Assembly (NCBI RefSeq): GCF_024199845.1
Contig: NZ_JANADO010000001.1
Location: forward strand, 1,054,001-1,118,000
DNA length: 64,000 bases
Reading direction: 5' to 3'
Origin: Bradyrhizobium sp. CCGB12
GTDB taxonomy: Bacteria; Pseudomonadota; Alphaproteobacteria; Rhizobiales; Xanthobacteraceae
Shown: one piece after another, positions 34,398 through 42,873 of the stretch
How the letters are laid out: the number at the start of each line of letters is the position of its first letter
Position numbering within the stretch: position 1 is the first letter of the stretch
Program-made: the position numbers and the translations under genes
The notes under the pieces: model-generated
The model's database searches: none
What the model saw: only the letters and a program-made list of their open reading frames with translations
What the model was told of the DNA's origin: nothing

Positions 34398-35324
34398 CTA
34401 CTCCCATTCAATTTCCGAAAATGCTGCGGTTGCGTTGCGGGCGTTGTAGTCCTCGAACAGCTCCCAGCGCGGCCGTTCCGACGCGGCCGCCTTGTCGGCG
34501 GCGGTTCGGATCGGCTCGCCTTTTTTGTTGAGGTCGCGGACGTCGGACAGCAGCGTCGACAGGTAGCGCCGTTCATCGGCCAGTGCGGCAGGCCAGTCGC
34601 TCACGGGGCCGTGACCGGGAACGACGCGCAGCGCCGGGATGGTCTCCAACCGCTTCAGGGTGTCCAGCCAGCCACGGATGCTGCCGTCGACGACCGGAAT
34701 GTGGCGGAGAAAGACGAGATCGCCCGCGAACAGTGTTTTCGTCGTCTCATCGAACACGGTCAGATCATTGTCGCTGTGCCCGGCCGGCCAAGCGCGCAGA
34801 GCCAGTCGGCGTGCCCCGAGATCCAGGATCATCGTGTCCGAAACGAGCAGGGTGGGAGCAATAATCTTCACGGGATCGATCAGCTCGCTGCCCATGATGC
34901 GCCGAAAATTGTCGAGATAGAAAGGCCCGCGCGTCGCGAGCGCCTGCGGCAGCTTGCTATGGCCGACGAAGGTGGTGTTTCCGGCGGCGAAGGCAGCATT
35001 GCCGAAAACATGATCGGGATGGCCGTGAGTGTTGATGACGTAGCGGATCGGCTTGGGCGTCTTCGCCCGCACGGCGGCCAGCAGCGCCTCCCCTTCGCGC
35101 AGGCTCCCGCCGGTATCAATGACAGCCACCGCGTCATCGCCCACGATAAAGCCGACATTGGCGATGTCGCCCCCGTTGTCGTGGGTCATCAGGGCAATGG
35201 TCCCGGAGTGTACGAAGATTCCCGGCGCGACTTCGCTCACAGGCAATTCGGCCGCTCCGGCGCGTGCTAGCGTCGCTATCCCCAACAGGAACAAGGCTGA
35301 GATTACTGTAGCGATGCGAGACAC
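34398..35324 (-). CDS. quinoprotein relay system zinc metallohydrolase
   Basis: A 308-residue metallo-beta-lactamase-fold enzyme with a signal peptide (cleavage after ARA near residue 22). The zinc motif is H100-G-H102-P-D104-H105, with further ligands in AGHSDND and in [10 protein letters not shown]. It is of the exported type found with the SoxYZ-like carrier and PQQ dehydrogenases, and probably acts on something bound to that carrier. It lies 51 bases upstream of the carrier gene on the same strand. The real substrate is not known. Confidence 0.85.
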   Translation of the reverse strand: MSRIATVISALFLLGIATLARAGAAELPVSEVAPGIFVHSGTIALMTHDNGGDIANVGFIVGDDAVAVIDTGGSLREGEALLAAVRAKTPKPIRYVINTHGHPDHVFGNAAFAAGNTTFVGHSKLPQALATRGPFYLDNFRRIMGSELIDPVKIIAPTLLVSDTMILDLGARRLALRAWPAGHSDNDLTVFDETTKTLFAGDLVFLRHIPVVDGSIRGWLDTLKRLETIPALRVVPGHGPVSDWPAALADERRYLSTLLSDVRDLNKKGEPIRTAADKAAASERPRWELFEDYNARNATAAFSEIEWE

Positions 35325-35450
35325 TTTTCTGCCTCAGTTTAAAGGGTTTGCCGCATTGCACTGCAACAAGAAAAGCCGACGCAAAGTTGGCAAACATGGC
35401 GCGTCATGCGTTGCATGGATAACATTCAAACAAATCGAGGAGGAAGCGCG

Positions 35451-36335
35451 ATGATGGAGGCCGGACGACATCGTCGCTGGTTGTTTTCACTGTGGGTCCT
35501 GGTTGCGTCCTGCGCATTCGGCGATGCTGCCATCGCGCAGACGAACGAGACCGGCGACCTCTCCTTCGAACTTGTCGACCCGAAGGTGCTGCGCGTCTGC
35601 GCGGATCCCCGCAATCTGCCGTTCTCCAACGAGAAGGGCGAGGGGTTCGAGAACAAGCTCGCCGAGTTTCTTGCCGACAAGCTCCAGAAGAAGCTCGACT
35701 ACGTCTTCTTCCCGCAGGCCACCGGCTTCGTGCGCATGACGCTGGGCGCGCATCGCTGCGACGTCATCATGGGCTTCCCGCAAGGCGACGACCTCGTGCA
35801 GGGTACCAATCCCTACTACCGCACGACCTATGCGCTGGTCGCCAAGGCCGGCAGCGGACTTGAGAATGTCGATACGCTCGAGGATCCGAAGTTGAAGGGC
35901 AAGCATGTCGGCATCGTCGCCGGCACGCCGCCGGCGACCAATATGGCGCTTGCGGGCCTGATGGGTGACGCAAAACCCTATCCGCTGATGATCGACACGC
36001 GCTTCGACAGTTCGGCGCAGGCCATGATCGATGATCTCACCGCCGGCAAGATCGATGCCGGCGTGCTGTGGGGCCCGATGGCCGGCTATTTTGCGAAGAA
36101 GGCCGGCTCCTCGCTCCACGTCACACCTCTGGTGAAGGAAACCACCGGGCCGAAGCTGGTGTATCGCATCGGCATGGGCGTACGTCCCGCCGATCAGAAC
36201 TGGAAGCGGCAGCTCAACAAGCTGATCCAGGAGAACCAGGGCGAGATCAACAAGATCCTGCTCGACTTCGGCGTCCCGCTGCTCGACGAGAGCGACCGGC
36301 CGCTCGTTGCGGAGACGGTCAAGAAGACGCCATGA
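35451..36335 (+). CDS. MoxJ-like quinoprotein dehydrogenase-associated substrate-binding protein (XoxJ-type)
   Basis: A 294-residue periplasmic binding protein of family 3, with signal peptide ending after AIAQ near residue 30 and segments VLRVCADPRNLPFSNEKGEGFENKLAEFLA and RCDVIMGFPQGDDLV typical of the MoxJ/XoxJ group. XoxJ proteins are believed to bind and activate XoxF. The start at 35451 has an AGGAGG site 7 bases away. It overlaps the next gene by ATGA and is divergent from the metallohydrolase. As the xoxF-xoxG operon here lacks xoxJ, this protein is the best candidate to serve XoxF. Confidence 0.85.
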   Translation: MMEAGRHRRWLFSLWVLVASCAFGDAAIAQTNETGDLSFELVDPKVLRVCADPRNLPFSNEKGEGFENKLAEFLADKLQKKLDYVFFPQATGFVRMTLGAHRCDVIMGFPQGDDLVQGTNPYYRTTYALVAKAGSGLENVDTLEDPKLKGKHVGIVAGTPPATNMALAGLMGDAKPYPLMIDTRFDSSAQAMIDDLTAGKIDAGVLWGPMAGYFAKKAGSSLHVTPLVKETTGPKLVYRIGMGVRPADQNWKRQLNKLIQENQGEINKILLDFGVPLLDESDRPLVAETVKKTP

Positions 36336-36889
36336 GGCGGCATCTCGCCGTTGCGCTGCTTGCCGCTGTTCTGGCAGTGCAGGCATCGGCGCAGCAGCAA
36401 GAGCCGTTCGAGCCCGAGGGATATCGCACTGACAATTACCGCGCGCCGGTGCCGGCAACGCTCGCCGGCGCGCGCGTGCTGACGACGGCGGAGGCCGAGG
36501 CGATCTGGCGTGCGAAGAGCGGCGCTTTCGTCGACGTGATGCCGCGGCCGCCGAAGCCGAAGAACCTCCCGGAAGGCACCGTCTGGCGCGATGCGCCGCG
36601 CAGGAACATTCCAGGCAGCATCTGGCTGCCCGACACCGGCTACGGTGCGCTGCCGCCCGTCATGGACGATTATCTCCAACGCGGTCTCGCGCGCGCGTCG
36701 GGCGACGACAAGGCCGCACTGCTTGTGATCTATTGCCTGGCTGATTGCTGGATGTCGTGGAACGCCGCCAAGCGTGCGCTGGCGTACGGCTATTCCAACA
36801 TTGCCTGGTATCCAGACGGAACCGACGGCTGGGAGCGCGCGAAGCTTCCGACCGAGGAGGCGCAGCCGGAGCCGCGCCCGGAGCAATAA
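36332..36889 (+). CDS. PQQ-dependent catabolism-associated CxxCW-type protein
   Basis: A 185-residue exported protein (signal peptide residues 1-20) with a rhodanese-like layout. The key motif is C135-L-A-D-C139-W140, followed by MSWNAAKRA, the signature of the CXXCW family linked with quinoprotein pathways; here the two Cys are three residues apart. It may be a redox or sulfur-handling factor. The ATG overlaps the stop of the MoxJ-like gene by four bases, so both are translated together. Exact role unknown. Confidence 0.85.
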   Translation: MRRHLAVALLAAVLAVQASAQQQEPFEPEGYRTDNYRAPVPATLAGARVLTTAEAEAIWRAKSGAFVDVMPRPPKPKNLPEGTVWRDAPRRNIPGSIWLPDTGYGALPPVMDDYLQRGLARASGDDKAALLVIYCLADCWMSWNAAKRALAYGYSNIAWYPDGTDGWERAKLPTEEAQPEPRPEQ

Positions 36890-37038
36890 CGAGCGGGGAC
36901 AGGGCTTCGCTTGCAATGACGATTCGGTCGGAGCTGTGCATTGCGTTGGCGGACGGACGCGCAGCGACTCCTTCCTCGGTCGGATTGCATCGAAGATGCA
37001 ATCCGACCTTTCCCCGCAAGCGGAGGCAAAGACCTGTG
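36890..37038. repeat. short intergenic repeats
   Basis: The gap between convergent genes holds an AGCGGGGACAGGGCTTCGCTTGCAATGACG stretch and a GGTCGGATTGCATCGAAGATGCAATCCGACC hairpin (13-bp arms). Both look like dispersed non-coding repeats; the hairpin could end transcripts from both sides. Confidence 0.5.
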
Positions 37039-37344
37039 CTACGGTTTCTGCTTCTGCAACTTCGTCAGCGTCCCCGTGCCGTTCGTCTCGGTGGCAGAAT
37101 AGCTCACCCTGTCGCCGGCATGCACGGCGTCCAGCATCGCGGCGTCCTTGGCCTTGTACTCCTGGAGCGCGCCGGCGCCGCCTGCGCTGGCGCCGACCGT
37201 GCCCTTCTGCGTCTGCTGAATCGAGATCGTGCCGTTGAGCCGGTCGATCCGCGTGATCATACCGGTCATGTCGTCGGCAAAGGCGCTGGATGCGAGCATG
37301 GTGATGACCGCAGCGCCCGCGAAGGTGAATTTCGTTGTTCCCAT
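37039..37344 (-). CDS. small periplasmic CusF-like protein
   Basis: A 101-residue protein with signal peptide (MGTTKFTFAGAAVITMLASSAFA, 23 residues) and a small beta-rich domain opening MTGMITRIDRLNGTISIQQ and continuing to GDRVSYSATETNGTGTLTKLQ. The pattern is like CusF-type OB-fold metallochaperones, but the Met and Trp copper ligands of CusF are not in their usual places. It lies 145 bases after the lut-type operon on the same strand. A role in metal or cofactor handling is possible. Confidence 0.6.
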   Translation of the reverse strand: MGTTKFTFAGAAVITMLASSAFADDMTGMITRIDRLNGTISIQQTQKGTVGASAGGAGALQEYKAKDAAMLDAVHAGDRVSYSATETNGTGTLTKLQKQKP

Positions 37345-37489
37345 CGAGGCCTCCCGATGTGTGCTGGATGTCCTGGATTGACTTCGACAAGACATCCCGG
37401 AGCGATTTGGTTCCGCCGGATAGAGCGGCGAAGGTTAACGATCGTGCTGATATTGCGGGAACTTTCGTGAGCCGTCAGCGAGGCTGACG

Positions 37490-38098
37490 CTATTCCATTT
37501 CCTGCTGGATCACGCGTCCGAGCGCGAACAGGCGCTGGTCGATCGTGGTCGGAACCTCGCAGACGAATCGCACCACTTTGTGACGATCCTCGAAAATGCG
37601 GGTCTTCCAGATCAGCTCGTTGCTGATCGCCTCGACCTTGGCCTCATCGCGTGGCGTCGCTCCCTGGAGCGCCTGAAGCGCCAGCGTCTCCTCGCGGATC
37701 TTGTCGGCGGCCTCGCGCTGCTTGCGGCTGACGCGTTCGAGCCCGCTCATGACTTGGGAGCGCTGGGCGTTGAGGGTGTCGAACAGGCCGGCAAACAGCA
37801 ATTTGGCATTCGCCGTCTTGTCGGAAGCGGAGGCGGCCAGAAACTCCTTCACCGACTTCTCGGCCTCGTCGACCGACGTCTTGCGTGCCGACAGCTTGGC
37901 GACCAGGGCGCTGACCTTGGCGTCGTCCTTCCACTTGTTCTGGATGTCGTCGAGCGGCGGTCCGGCCCAGACGGCCGCGAGCGAAATCTCGGGCACCTTG
38001 GCCTGGGTGCAGGGCCAGTCCGGATAGCGCGGATCGGCCGCGCGTGCGGCCGTGCCGGACAGCGCGATTGCCATGGCAGCCAGGACCAGAACCTTCAT
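37490..38098 (-). CDS. exported protein of the lut-type ABC transporter operon
   Basis: A 202-residue periplasmic protein with signal peptide (cleavage after ARA at about residue 20) and a mostly helical mature part (charged heptad-like segments at 65-150). The first mature residues contain DWPCTQAKVPEISLAAVWAGPP, and a second Cys is in VRFVCEVP; the two may form a disulfide. Its start overlaps the permease stop (ATGA), so it is the fourth coupled gene of the cluster. By position it matches the small exported proteins of the lanthanide transport (lut) cluster of Methylorubrum. Confidence 0.75.
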   Translation of the reverse strand: MKVLVLAAMAIALSGTAARAADPRYPDWPCTQAKVPEISLAAVWAGPPLDDIQNKWKDDAKVSALVAKLSARKTSVDEAEKSVKEFLAASASDKTANAKLLFAGLFDTLNAQRSQVMSGLERVSRKQREAADKIREETLALQALQGATPRDEAKVEAISNELIWKTRIFEDRHKVVRFVCEVPTTIDQRLFALGRVIQQEME

Positions 38099-38943
38099 CC
38101 TTCGCCTCCCGCGGGCCCGCGTCGCGCCAGCCCGCGCGACGGATCATAGGCGAAAATCGCACCGACCATGAAGACGATTGTGCAGATCGCGACCACCGCC
38201 AGCGAGACCCAGTTGATCTGTCCATATAGCGCGAAGCGGATCAGCTCGACCGCATGGGTGAACGGATTGGCCTCGCACAGATAATATAGATAGGGGCTGC
38301 CCTCCTGCACTCGCCAGAGCGGGTAGAGCGCGGAGGAGGCGAAGAACATCGGGAAAATGACAAAATTCATCACGCCGGCGAAGTTTTCCAGCTGCTTGAT
38401 GCCGGAGGAGATCAGCATGCCGAGCGAGCCCAGCATCAGTCCGGACAGGATCAGCGCCGGCAGCACGGTGAGATAGCCTGATGGCGGCGGGGTGATGTCC
38501 CAGAACCAGGCGATCAAGAGGAACGCATAGACCTGGAGCAACGACACCGCCGTGCCCGCGAGCAGCTTGCAGAACAGCAGGAACCCGCGTGGCAGCGGGC
38601 TCACCAGCAGCGTGCGCATATTGCCCATCTCGCGGTCATAGACCATCGAGAGCGAGGATTGCATACCGTTGAAGAGCTGGATCATCGCCATCAGACCGGG
38701 CGCGATATAGACCTCGTAGAGGATATAGGTCTCATAGGGCGGGATGATGGAGATGCCGAGCACCTGGCGGAAGCCGGCGGCGAAGATGAACAGCCACACC
38801 AGCGGCCGCACCAGCGCCGAGACGAACCGCTCGCGCTGATGGAGGAAGCGCAGGCCTTCGCGCCAGACTATGCCGGTGAGGCAGGTCATGTACTCGGCAA
38901 ACGAGAAGCCGCGTGGGGCGTCGCGCGTGGTAATGCTGCTCAT
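38095..38943 (-). CDS. lutF: ABC-2 type permease of the lanthanide/PQQ-associated transporter
   Basis: A 282-residue inner-membrane protein with six hydrophobic segments of the ABC-2 (drug/polysaccharide) permease family. It has an N-terminal cytoplasmic stretch with REGLRFLHQRERF and FASSALYPLW, found in this PQQ-associated (PedC-like) family. It works with the ATPase encoded just upstream. The start and stop overlap the neighbours by ATGA at both ends. In Methylorubrum extorquens the equivalent LutF is needed to take lanthanides into the cytoplasm; specificity here is inferred. Confidence 0.82.
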   Translation of the reverse strand: MSSITTRDAPRGFSFAEYMTCLTGIVWREGLRFLHQRERFVSALVRPLVWLFIFAAGFRQVLGISIIPPYETYILYEVYIAPGLMAMIQLFNGMQSSLSMVYDREMGNMRTLLVSPLPRGFLLFCKLLAGTAVSLLQVYAFLLIAWFWDITPPPSGYLTVLPALILSGLMLGSLGMLISSGIKQLENFAGVMNFVIFPMFFASSALYPLWRVQEGSPYLYYLCEANPFTHAVELIRFALYGQINWVSLAVVAICTIVFMVGAIFAYDPSRGLARRGPAGGEG

Positions 38944-39746
38944 GCGCCGCCTCCCGGCATGGTTTGCGCGCCGGTCAGGCGCATGAAGGCGGCGTTGACG
39001 TCCTGCGCGCCGGCCTCCGCGACGACGCGGCTCACCGGCCCATGCGCCAGCACCTTGCCCTGATGCAGCACCACGAGGTCGTCACCGGGCATGATCTCGT
39101 CGAACAGATGCGTGGCCCAGAGCACGCCGATGCCTTGCTCGGTCACGAGCTGGCGGACATGGCTGATGATGTCGGCGCGCGCCTTGACGTCCAGGCCGAC
39201 GGTTGGCTCGTCCAGCAACAGCAGCTGCGGTCGATGCAACAGCGCGCGGGCGATCTCCAGTCGCCGCATCTGTCCGCCGGAGAGGTCGCGCACCTTGCTG
39301 CCAGCGCGCTCGTCGAGCCCGATGCGGCCGAGCAGCTCGGCGCTGCGCGTGGCGGCCTCGCGCCGGCTGATGCCGTGCAGGGCAGCGTGATAGAGCAAAT
39401 TCTGCGTCAGCGAGAGGTCAAGATCGAGCGTGCGCGGCTGGAACACGACACCGAGCAGCCGCAACGCCTCGCCGGGGCTCTTGCCGATGTCGTGGCCGAA
39501 AATGCCGATGCGTCCCGTCTGGATGCCGAACAGGCGCGTGATGAGTGAGAACAGCGTGCTTTTGCCGGCGCCATTGAGGCCGAGCAGCGCCATGAAGCTC
39601 GCAGGCCGCACGTTGAAGGAGACGTCGGTCAGCGCCCGCCGCGGACCGTACGAATGGCTGATACCGTCGATCGACAGCGCCGGCACCGCGGCCGCTTCCA
39701 GCACCGGCGTTTCGCGTGGCTCGGCGATGGGCGCAGGGCTGGTCAT
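38940..39746 (-). CDS. lutE: ATPase of the lanthanide/PQQ-associated ABC transporter
   Basis: A 268-residue nucleotide-binding subunit. Walker A is GLNGAGKST (residues 56-64), the signature is LSGGQMRRLEIARALL, Walker B is LLLLDEP and the switch His is in WATHLFDE. It belongs to the PQQ-associated ABC ATPase family next to beta-propeller and substrate-binding genes. Start at 39746 overlaps the propeller gene stop (ATGA). A 40-residue N-terminal extension rich in Pro, Ala and Glu precedes the domain. Confidence 0.85.
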   Translation of the reverse strand: MTSPAPIAEPRETPVLEAAAVPALSIDGISHSYGPRRALTDVSFNVRPASFMALLGLNGAGKSTLFSLITRLFGIQTGRIGIFGHDIGKSPGEALRLLGVVFQPRTLDLDLSLTQNLLYHAALHGISRREAATRSAELLGRIGLDERAGSKVRDLSGGQMRRLEIARALLHRPQLLLLDEPTVGLDVKARADIISHVRQLVTEQGIGVLWATHLFDEIMPGDDLVVLHQGKVLAHGPVSRVVAEAGAQDVNAAFMRLTGAQTMPGGGA

Positions 39747-40711
39747 GGCGCGATCGCGACGCCCCAGGGCAGTTCGCCCACCTGAATGGTCTTGATCACC
39801 TTTTGCGCGGCGACGTCGATAACGGAGACATCGTTCGACACGCCGTTGGTGGTGAGCAGGTATTTTTCGTCGGGCGTGAACGCCACGTGCCAGACCCGCT
39901 GTCCCACCAGAAGATATTTCGTCACCTTGCGCGTGGCGACGTCGACCACGGCGATGCGGTTGGCGGGGCCGAGCGCGATGAAGGCGGTCTTGTCGTCCTT
40001 GGTCATGCCGATGCCGACCGGCTGGATCGCCTCCTTCCGCAGGCCCGGGATCTCGAACGTGACCTTGCCGATCACCTCGTGCTTTTTGGGATCGATGATC
40101 GAGACGGTCCCGCCGATCTCCGAGGACACCCACACTTCCGAAGAGTCGTGCTTGAACTCGGCAAAGCGCGGGCGCGCATCTACCAGCACATTGGCGACGA
40201 TCTGGCGCGAGGCGGTGTCGATGAAATGCGCCATGTTGGTCGTCTCGGACGTGTTGATCAGCGTCTTGCCGTCGGGGCTGATGGTCATGCCCTCGGGCTC
40301 GACGCCGACCTGGATGTCGCCGAGCCGCGCGCGTTTCTCCAGATCGATCACGGTCACAGTGTTGTCGTTCTCGTTGGCGACATAGAGAATCTTGCCAGCG
40401 GCATCCTGGGCGAACAATTCCGGGTCGGGGCCGGACGGCAGGCTGTCCACCACGGCTTGCGTCTTGGCGTCGATCACCTGGATGGTGTCGTCGTCGCCGA
40501 CCGCGACCATCACGAACTTGCCGTCGCGGGTGAAATCGATGCCACGCGGGCGCTGGCCGACCTTGATGGTCTTGGTCACGGTCCAGCTGTCAGTGTCGAT
40601 CACCGAAACCGTGTTGCTCTTCTCGTTCGAGACATAGGCGATGAACGCATGCGCGGGCGCGGCTACGAGCGCCAGAGCCGTCAGCAATGCTGCTCCTAGC
40701 ATGTACGACAT
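39743..40711 (-). CDS. PQQ-associated YVTN beta-propeller protein (exported)
   Basis: A 322-residue periplasmic protein with signal peptide (cleavage after AHA near residue 22) and seven or so YVTN-type repeats of about 42 residues (for example IAYVSNEKSNTVSVIDTDSWTV, YVANENDNTVTVIDLEK, DVSVIDVAAQKVIKTIQVG). This propeller family occurs with the PQQ/lanthanide ABC transporter, and an exported protein in the lut cluster is of this kind. It may scaffold or bind metal or cofactor in the periplasm. The region before 40711 is repeat DNA, so the start is 40711 or the ATG at 40702. Confidence 0.85.
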   Translation of the reverse strand: MSYMLGAALLTALALVAAPAHAFIAYVSNEKSNTVSVIDTDSWTVTKTIKVGQRPRGIDFTRDGKFVMVAVGDDDTIQVIDAKTQAVVDSLPSGPDPELFAQDAAGKILYVANENDNTVTVIDLEKRARLGDIQVGVEPEGMTISPDGKTLINTSETTNMAHFIDTASRQIVANVLVDARPRFAEFKHDSSEVWVSSEIGGTVSIIDPKKHEVIGKVTFEIPGLRKEAIQPVGIGMTKDDKTAFIALGPANRIAVVDVATRKVTKYLLVGQRVWHVAFTPDEKYLLTTNGVSNDVSVIDVAAQKVIKTIQVGELPWGVAIAP

Positions 40712-40724
40712 CTGTCCGCGGGCG

Positions 40725-40865
40725 GTCTCTACCTCCCCCGCTTGCGGGGGAGGTCGCATCGCATCGATAGATGCGATGCGGGAGAGGGCTCTCTCATCTT
40801 GGGGGCTCTCGCTTGTGGAGAAACCCTCTCCCCAACCCTCCCCCGCTAGCGGGGGAGGGGGCGCA
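40725..40865. repeat. intergenic hairpin repeat (CCTCCCCCGCTTGCGGGGGAGG)
   Basis: Contains CCTCCCCCGC-TT-GCGGGGGAGG, GCATCGCATC-GATA-GATGCGATGC and CCCTCCCCCGCTAGCGGGGGAGGG hairpins. It lies within the lut-type gene cluster, between the propeller and the binding-protein genes, and belongs to the same family as the 7300, 42718 and 58674 elements. Confidence 0.75.
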
Positions 40866-40904
40866 GCGTCGTCGCGGTGGCAGCTCGAACTCATCTCACA
40901 ATGC

Positions 40905-42086
40905 TCACTTCAATTTGCATTTGCTCTCCGGGCGATCGTAGCCGAGCGTATCGAGCTCGGAGACCTGGTGCAGGAATCCCTCCTGCGGCGACACCGACAC
41001 CACCATGCGGCCGTCCACCAGCAGGATCGGCTGGCGAAGCTGGAGATTCCAGTCGCGTAAGGTGAGACGCGTCCCCTTGAAGGCGGCGACCGAGAAATCG
41101 GGCGCCTTGATGAAATCGGTGACCTTCTTGACCTCGCCCGAATTGGTGCGCGAGGTGGCCTCGCCGATCATGCGCACCGCGGTCCAGGCCTGCATGTCGA
41201 GCGGCGTCATCCGCCGCGAATTCAGCTTGACGAAGCGGTTCTGCATCTGGATTGCGCCCCACTGGTCCTGTGCCGCGTCCCAGCTGCGCGGCACGAGGCC
41301 GGCCGAGCCCGCGACGGGCCGCGGATCCCAGGTGCGATAGGGCAGGTACGCGCCGAACACCTCGCTCTCGTCGGCCGCGACCAGCACGTCGTAGGCCGGC
41401 GCCTGTTGAGTGAAGACAGGCATCTGGCGCTGGATCAGCGTCACGCCCGAGTCAGTGCGGCGGGCGCCGCCTTTGTCTTCGAACGTGCGCTCCTGCACGA
41501 TTTTTGCGCCGAACCGCGTCGCGGCACGCCGTAGCGCATCGGCGAACAGCTTGTCTTCGTCATGCGAACCGACCACGAGCAGCCAGCGCGACCACTTCTT
41601 CCATACCAGATACTGGCCGAGCGCGTCCGCCAGCATCGCGCGCGTCGGCGCGGTATGGATGACGTTGGCGCGGCAGTCGGCTTCGCGCAGGCGCTCGTCG
41701 ATTGCGCCGACGTTGAACAGCAATGTGCCGCGATCGCGCAGGGCGTCCGAGACTTTCAGCAGCGCATCGGCCGGCAGGTCGGCGATGATGAAGCCGTTCT
41801 TGTCGGCGAGGGCGGTTGCGGCCTGGACCGGATCCTCACCTTCCTTGATGCGGCGCTCCTCCAGCGCAAAACGCTGGCCCAGAAATTTCCCGGTGGTGTT
41901 GTTGTCCTCGATGGCGAGGCGGGCGCCGGCGATGCCGTCATTCTCCGCGGGCTGCTCGACCAGCGACAGCGTCGATCTGGTGCCGGCGACGCCGAGATAG
42001 CCGACGCCGATCGTGACCGGGTCGGCCGCAAGCGCACTCGTCGCCGCGACACCCAGGCCGATCAGGCCGACCAACCATCGGATCAT
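40905..42086 (-). CDS. lutA: PQQ/lanthanide-system ABC substrate-binding protein
   Basis: A 393-residue periplasmic protein with a signal peptide (cleavage after ALA near residue 20) and a Leu/Ile/Val-type (family 4) fold: VTIGVGYLGVAG, then GIAGARLAIEDNNTTGKFLGQRF. Its family is defined by association with PQQ alcohol dehydrogenase systems, and it corresponds to LutA of the Methylorubrum lut cluster. CCGGAGGAAAC before the ATG is a strong ribosome site. It leads the propeller-ATPase-permease-exported protein series and is divergent from the DUF3280-like gene by 60 bases. Its ligand is inferred, not shown. Confidence 0.83.
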   Translation of the reverse strand: MIRWLVGLIGLGVAATSALAADPVTIGVGYLGVAGTRSTLSLVEQPAENDGIAGARLAIEDNNTTGKFLGQRFALEERRIKEGEDPVQAATALADKNGFIIADLPADALLKVSDALRDRGTLLFNVGAIDERLREADCRANVIHTAPTRAMLADALGQYLVWKKWSRWLLVVGSHDEDKLFADALRRAATRFGAKIVQERTFEDKGGARRTDSGVTLIQRQMPVFTQQAPAYDVLVAADESEVFGAYLPYRTWDPRPVAGSAGLVPRSWDAAQDQWGAIQMQNRFVKLNSRRMTPLDMQAWTAVRMIGEATSRTNSGEVKKVTDFIKAPDFSVAAFKGTRLTLRDWNLQLRQPILLVDGRMVVSVSPQEGFLHQVSELDTLGYDRPESKCKLK

Positions 42087-42146
42087 GTTTCCTCCGGACG
42101 ATCTCTCCGGCTTGACCGCCGGTGGAGAATTGTCTCTGTTTCAAGC

Positions 42147-42716
42147 ATGACCAATTTGTCAGGGCATGCAACCCCGCATTTCGTCCTCGCGCGCACGCGG
42201 ACGGGAATCACGATCGTGCGAGCGCTGATATGTCTCGCCGCTTTGCTGTTGACTGGATCGGTCGCGTTCGCCGATCCGCCGAAACTCGCGGTGTTCGATT
42301 TCGAGCTGATCGACACCAGCCTGCCGGGCGAGTTCTACGGCTCCAAGCCGGAGGAGGCGCGGCTGGCGCGCATCAGCGAGCAGCTCCGCAAGGAGCTGAC
42401 TGATTCAGGCCGGTTCCAGGTGCTCGATATCGCGCCGGTCAGGGATGCCGCCCGTCACGCGAACTTGCAGGCCTGCGGCGGCTGCGACCTCAAGCTCGCC
42501 GGGCAGCTCGGTGCCGATTTGGAGATCACCGGCCTCGTGCAGAAGGTCTCGAACCTGATCATCAACCTGAACATCTATTTGCGCGACGTGAAGACCGGCA
42601 ACATGATCACGGTCGCCAGCGCCGACATGCGCGGCAACACCGATGAAGCCTGGATGCGAACGATGAGCTACCTCATCCGCAACCGCCTGCTCGCGCCGAA
42701 TTACGGGCGGCCATGA
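42147..42716 (+). CDS. exported DUF3280-like protein of the lut-type cluster
   Basis: A 189-residue protein. A hydrophobic signal segment (VRALICLAALLLTGSVAFA) follows about 24 residues, so a GTG start at about 42216 is an alternative to the ATG at 42147. The mature part starts PPKLAVFDFELIDTSLPGEFYG, with paired cysteines in LQACGGCDLKLAGQLGADLEITG and a C-terminal YLIRNRLL. This matches the DUF3280/DUF2380 family found next to PQQ-associated ABC transporters. It shares a 60-base divergent promoter gap with lutA. Function unknown. Confidence 0.8.
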   Translation: MTNLSGHATPHFVLARTRTGITIVRALICLAALLLTGSVAFADPPKLAVFDFELIDTSLPGEFYGSKPEEARLARISEQLRKELTDSGRFQVLDIAPVRDAARHANLQACGGCDLKLAGQLGADLEITGLVQKVSNLIINLNIYLRDVKTGNMITVASADMRGNTDEAWMRTMSYLIRNRLLAPNYGRP

Positions 42717-42717
42717 G

Positions 42718-42868
42718 GGCTTCGCCTCTCCCCGCTTGCGCGGAGAGGCCGGAATTTGCGGGAGCAAATTCCGGGTGAGGGGGAGTCTCCGCGAGTCCGA
42801 CTGCGACCGACCGCGTCGAGAGTCCCCCTCACCCCGACCCTCTCCCCGCAAGCGGGGCGAGGGAGAAG
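42718..42868. repeat. intergenic hairpin repeat (CTCTCCCCGCTTGCGCGGAGAG family)
   Basis: Starts CTTCGCCTCTCCCCGCTTGCGCGGAGAGG and ends CCCTCTCCCCGCAAGCGGGGCGAGGG, with GGAATTTGCGGGAGCAAATTCC inside. The element at 58674-58830 has the same order of parts, so the two are full-length copies of one repeat. It separates convergent genes and could end both transcripts. Confidence 0.8.
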
Positions 42869-42873
42869 AAAGC

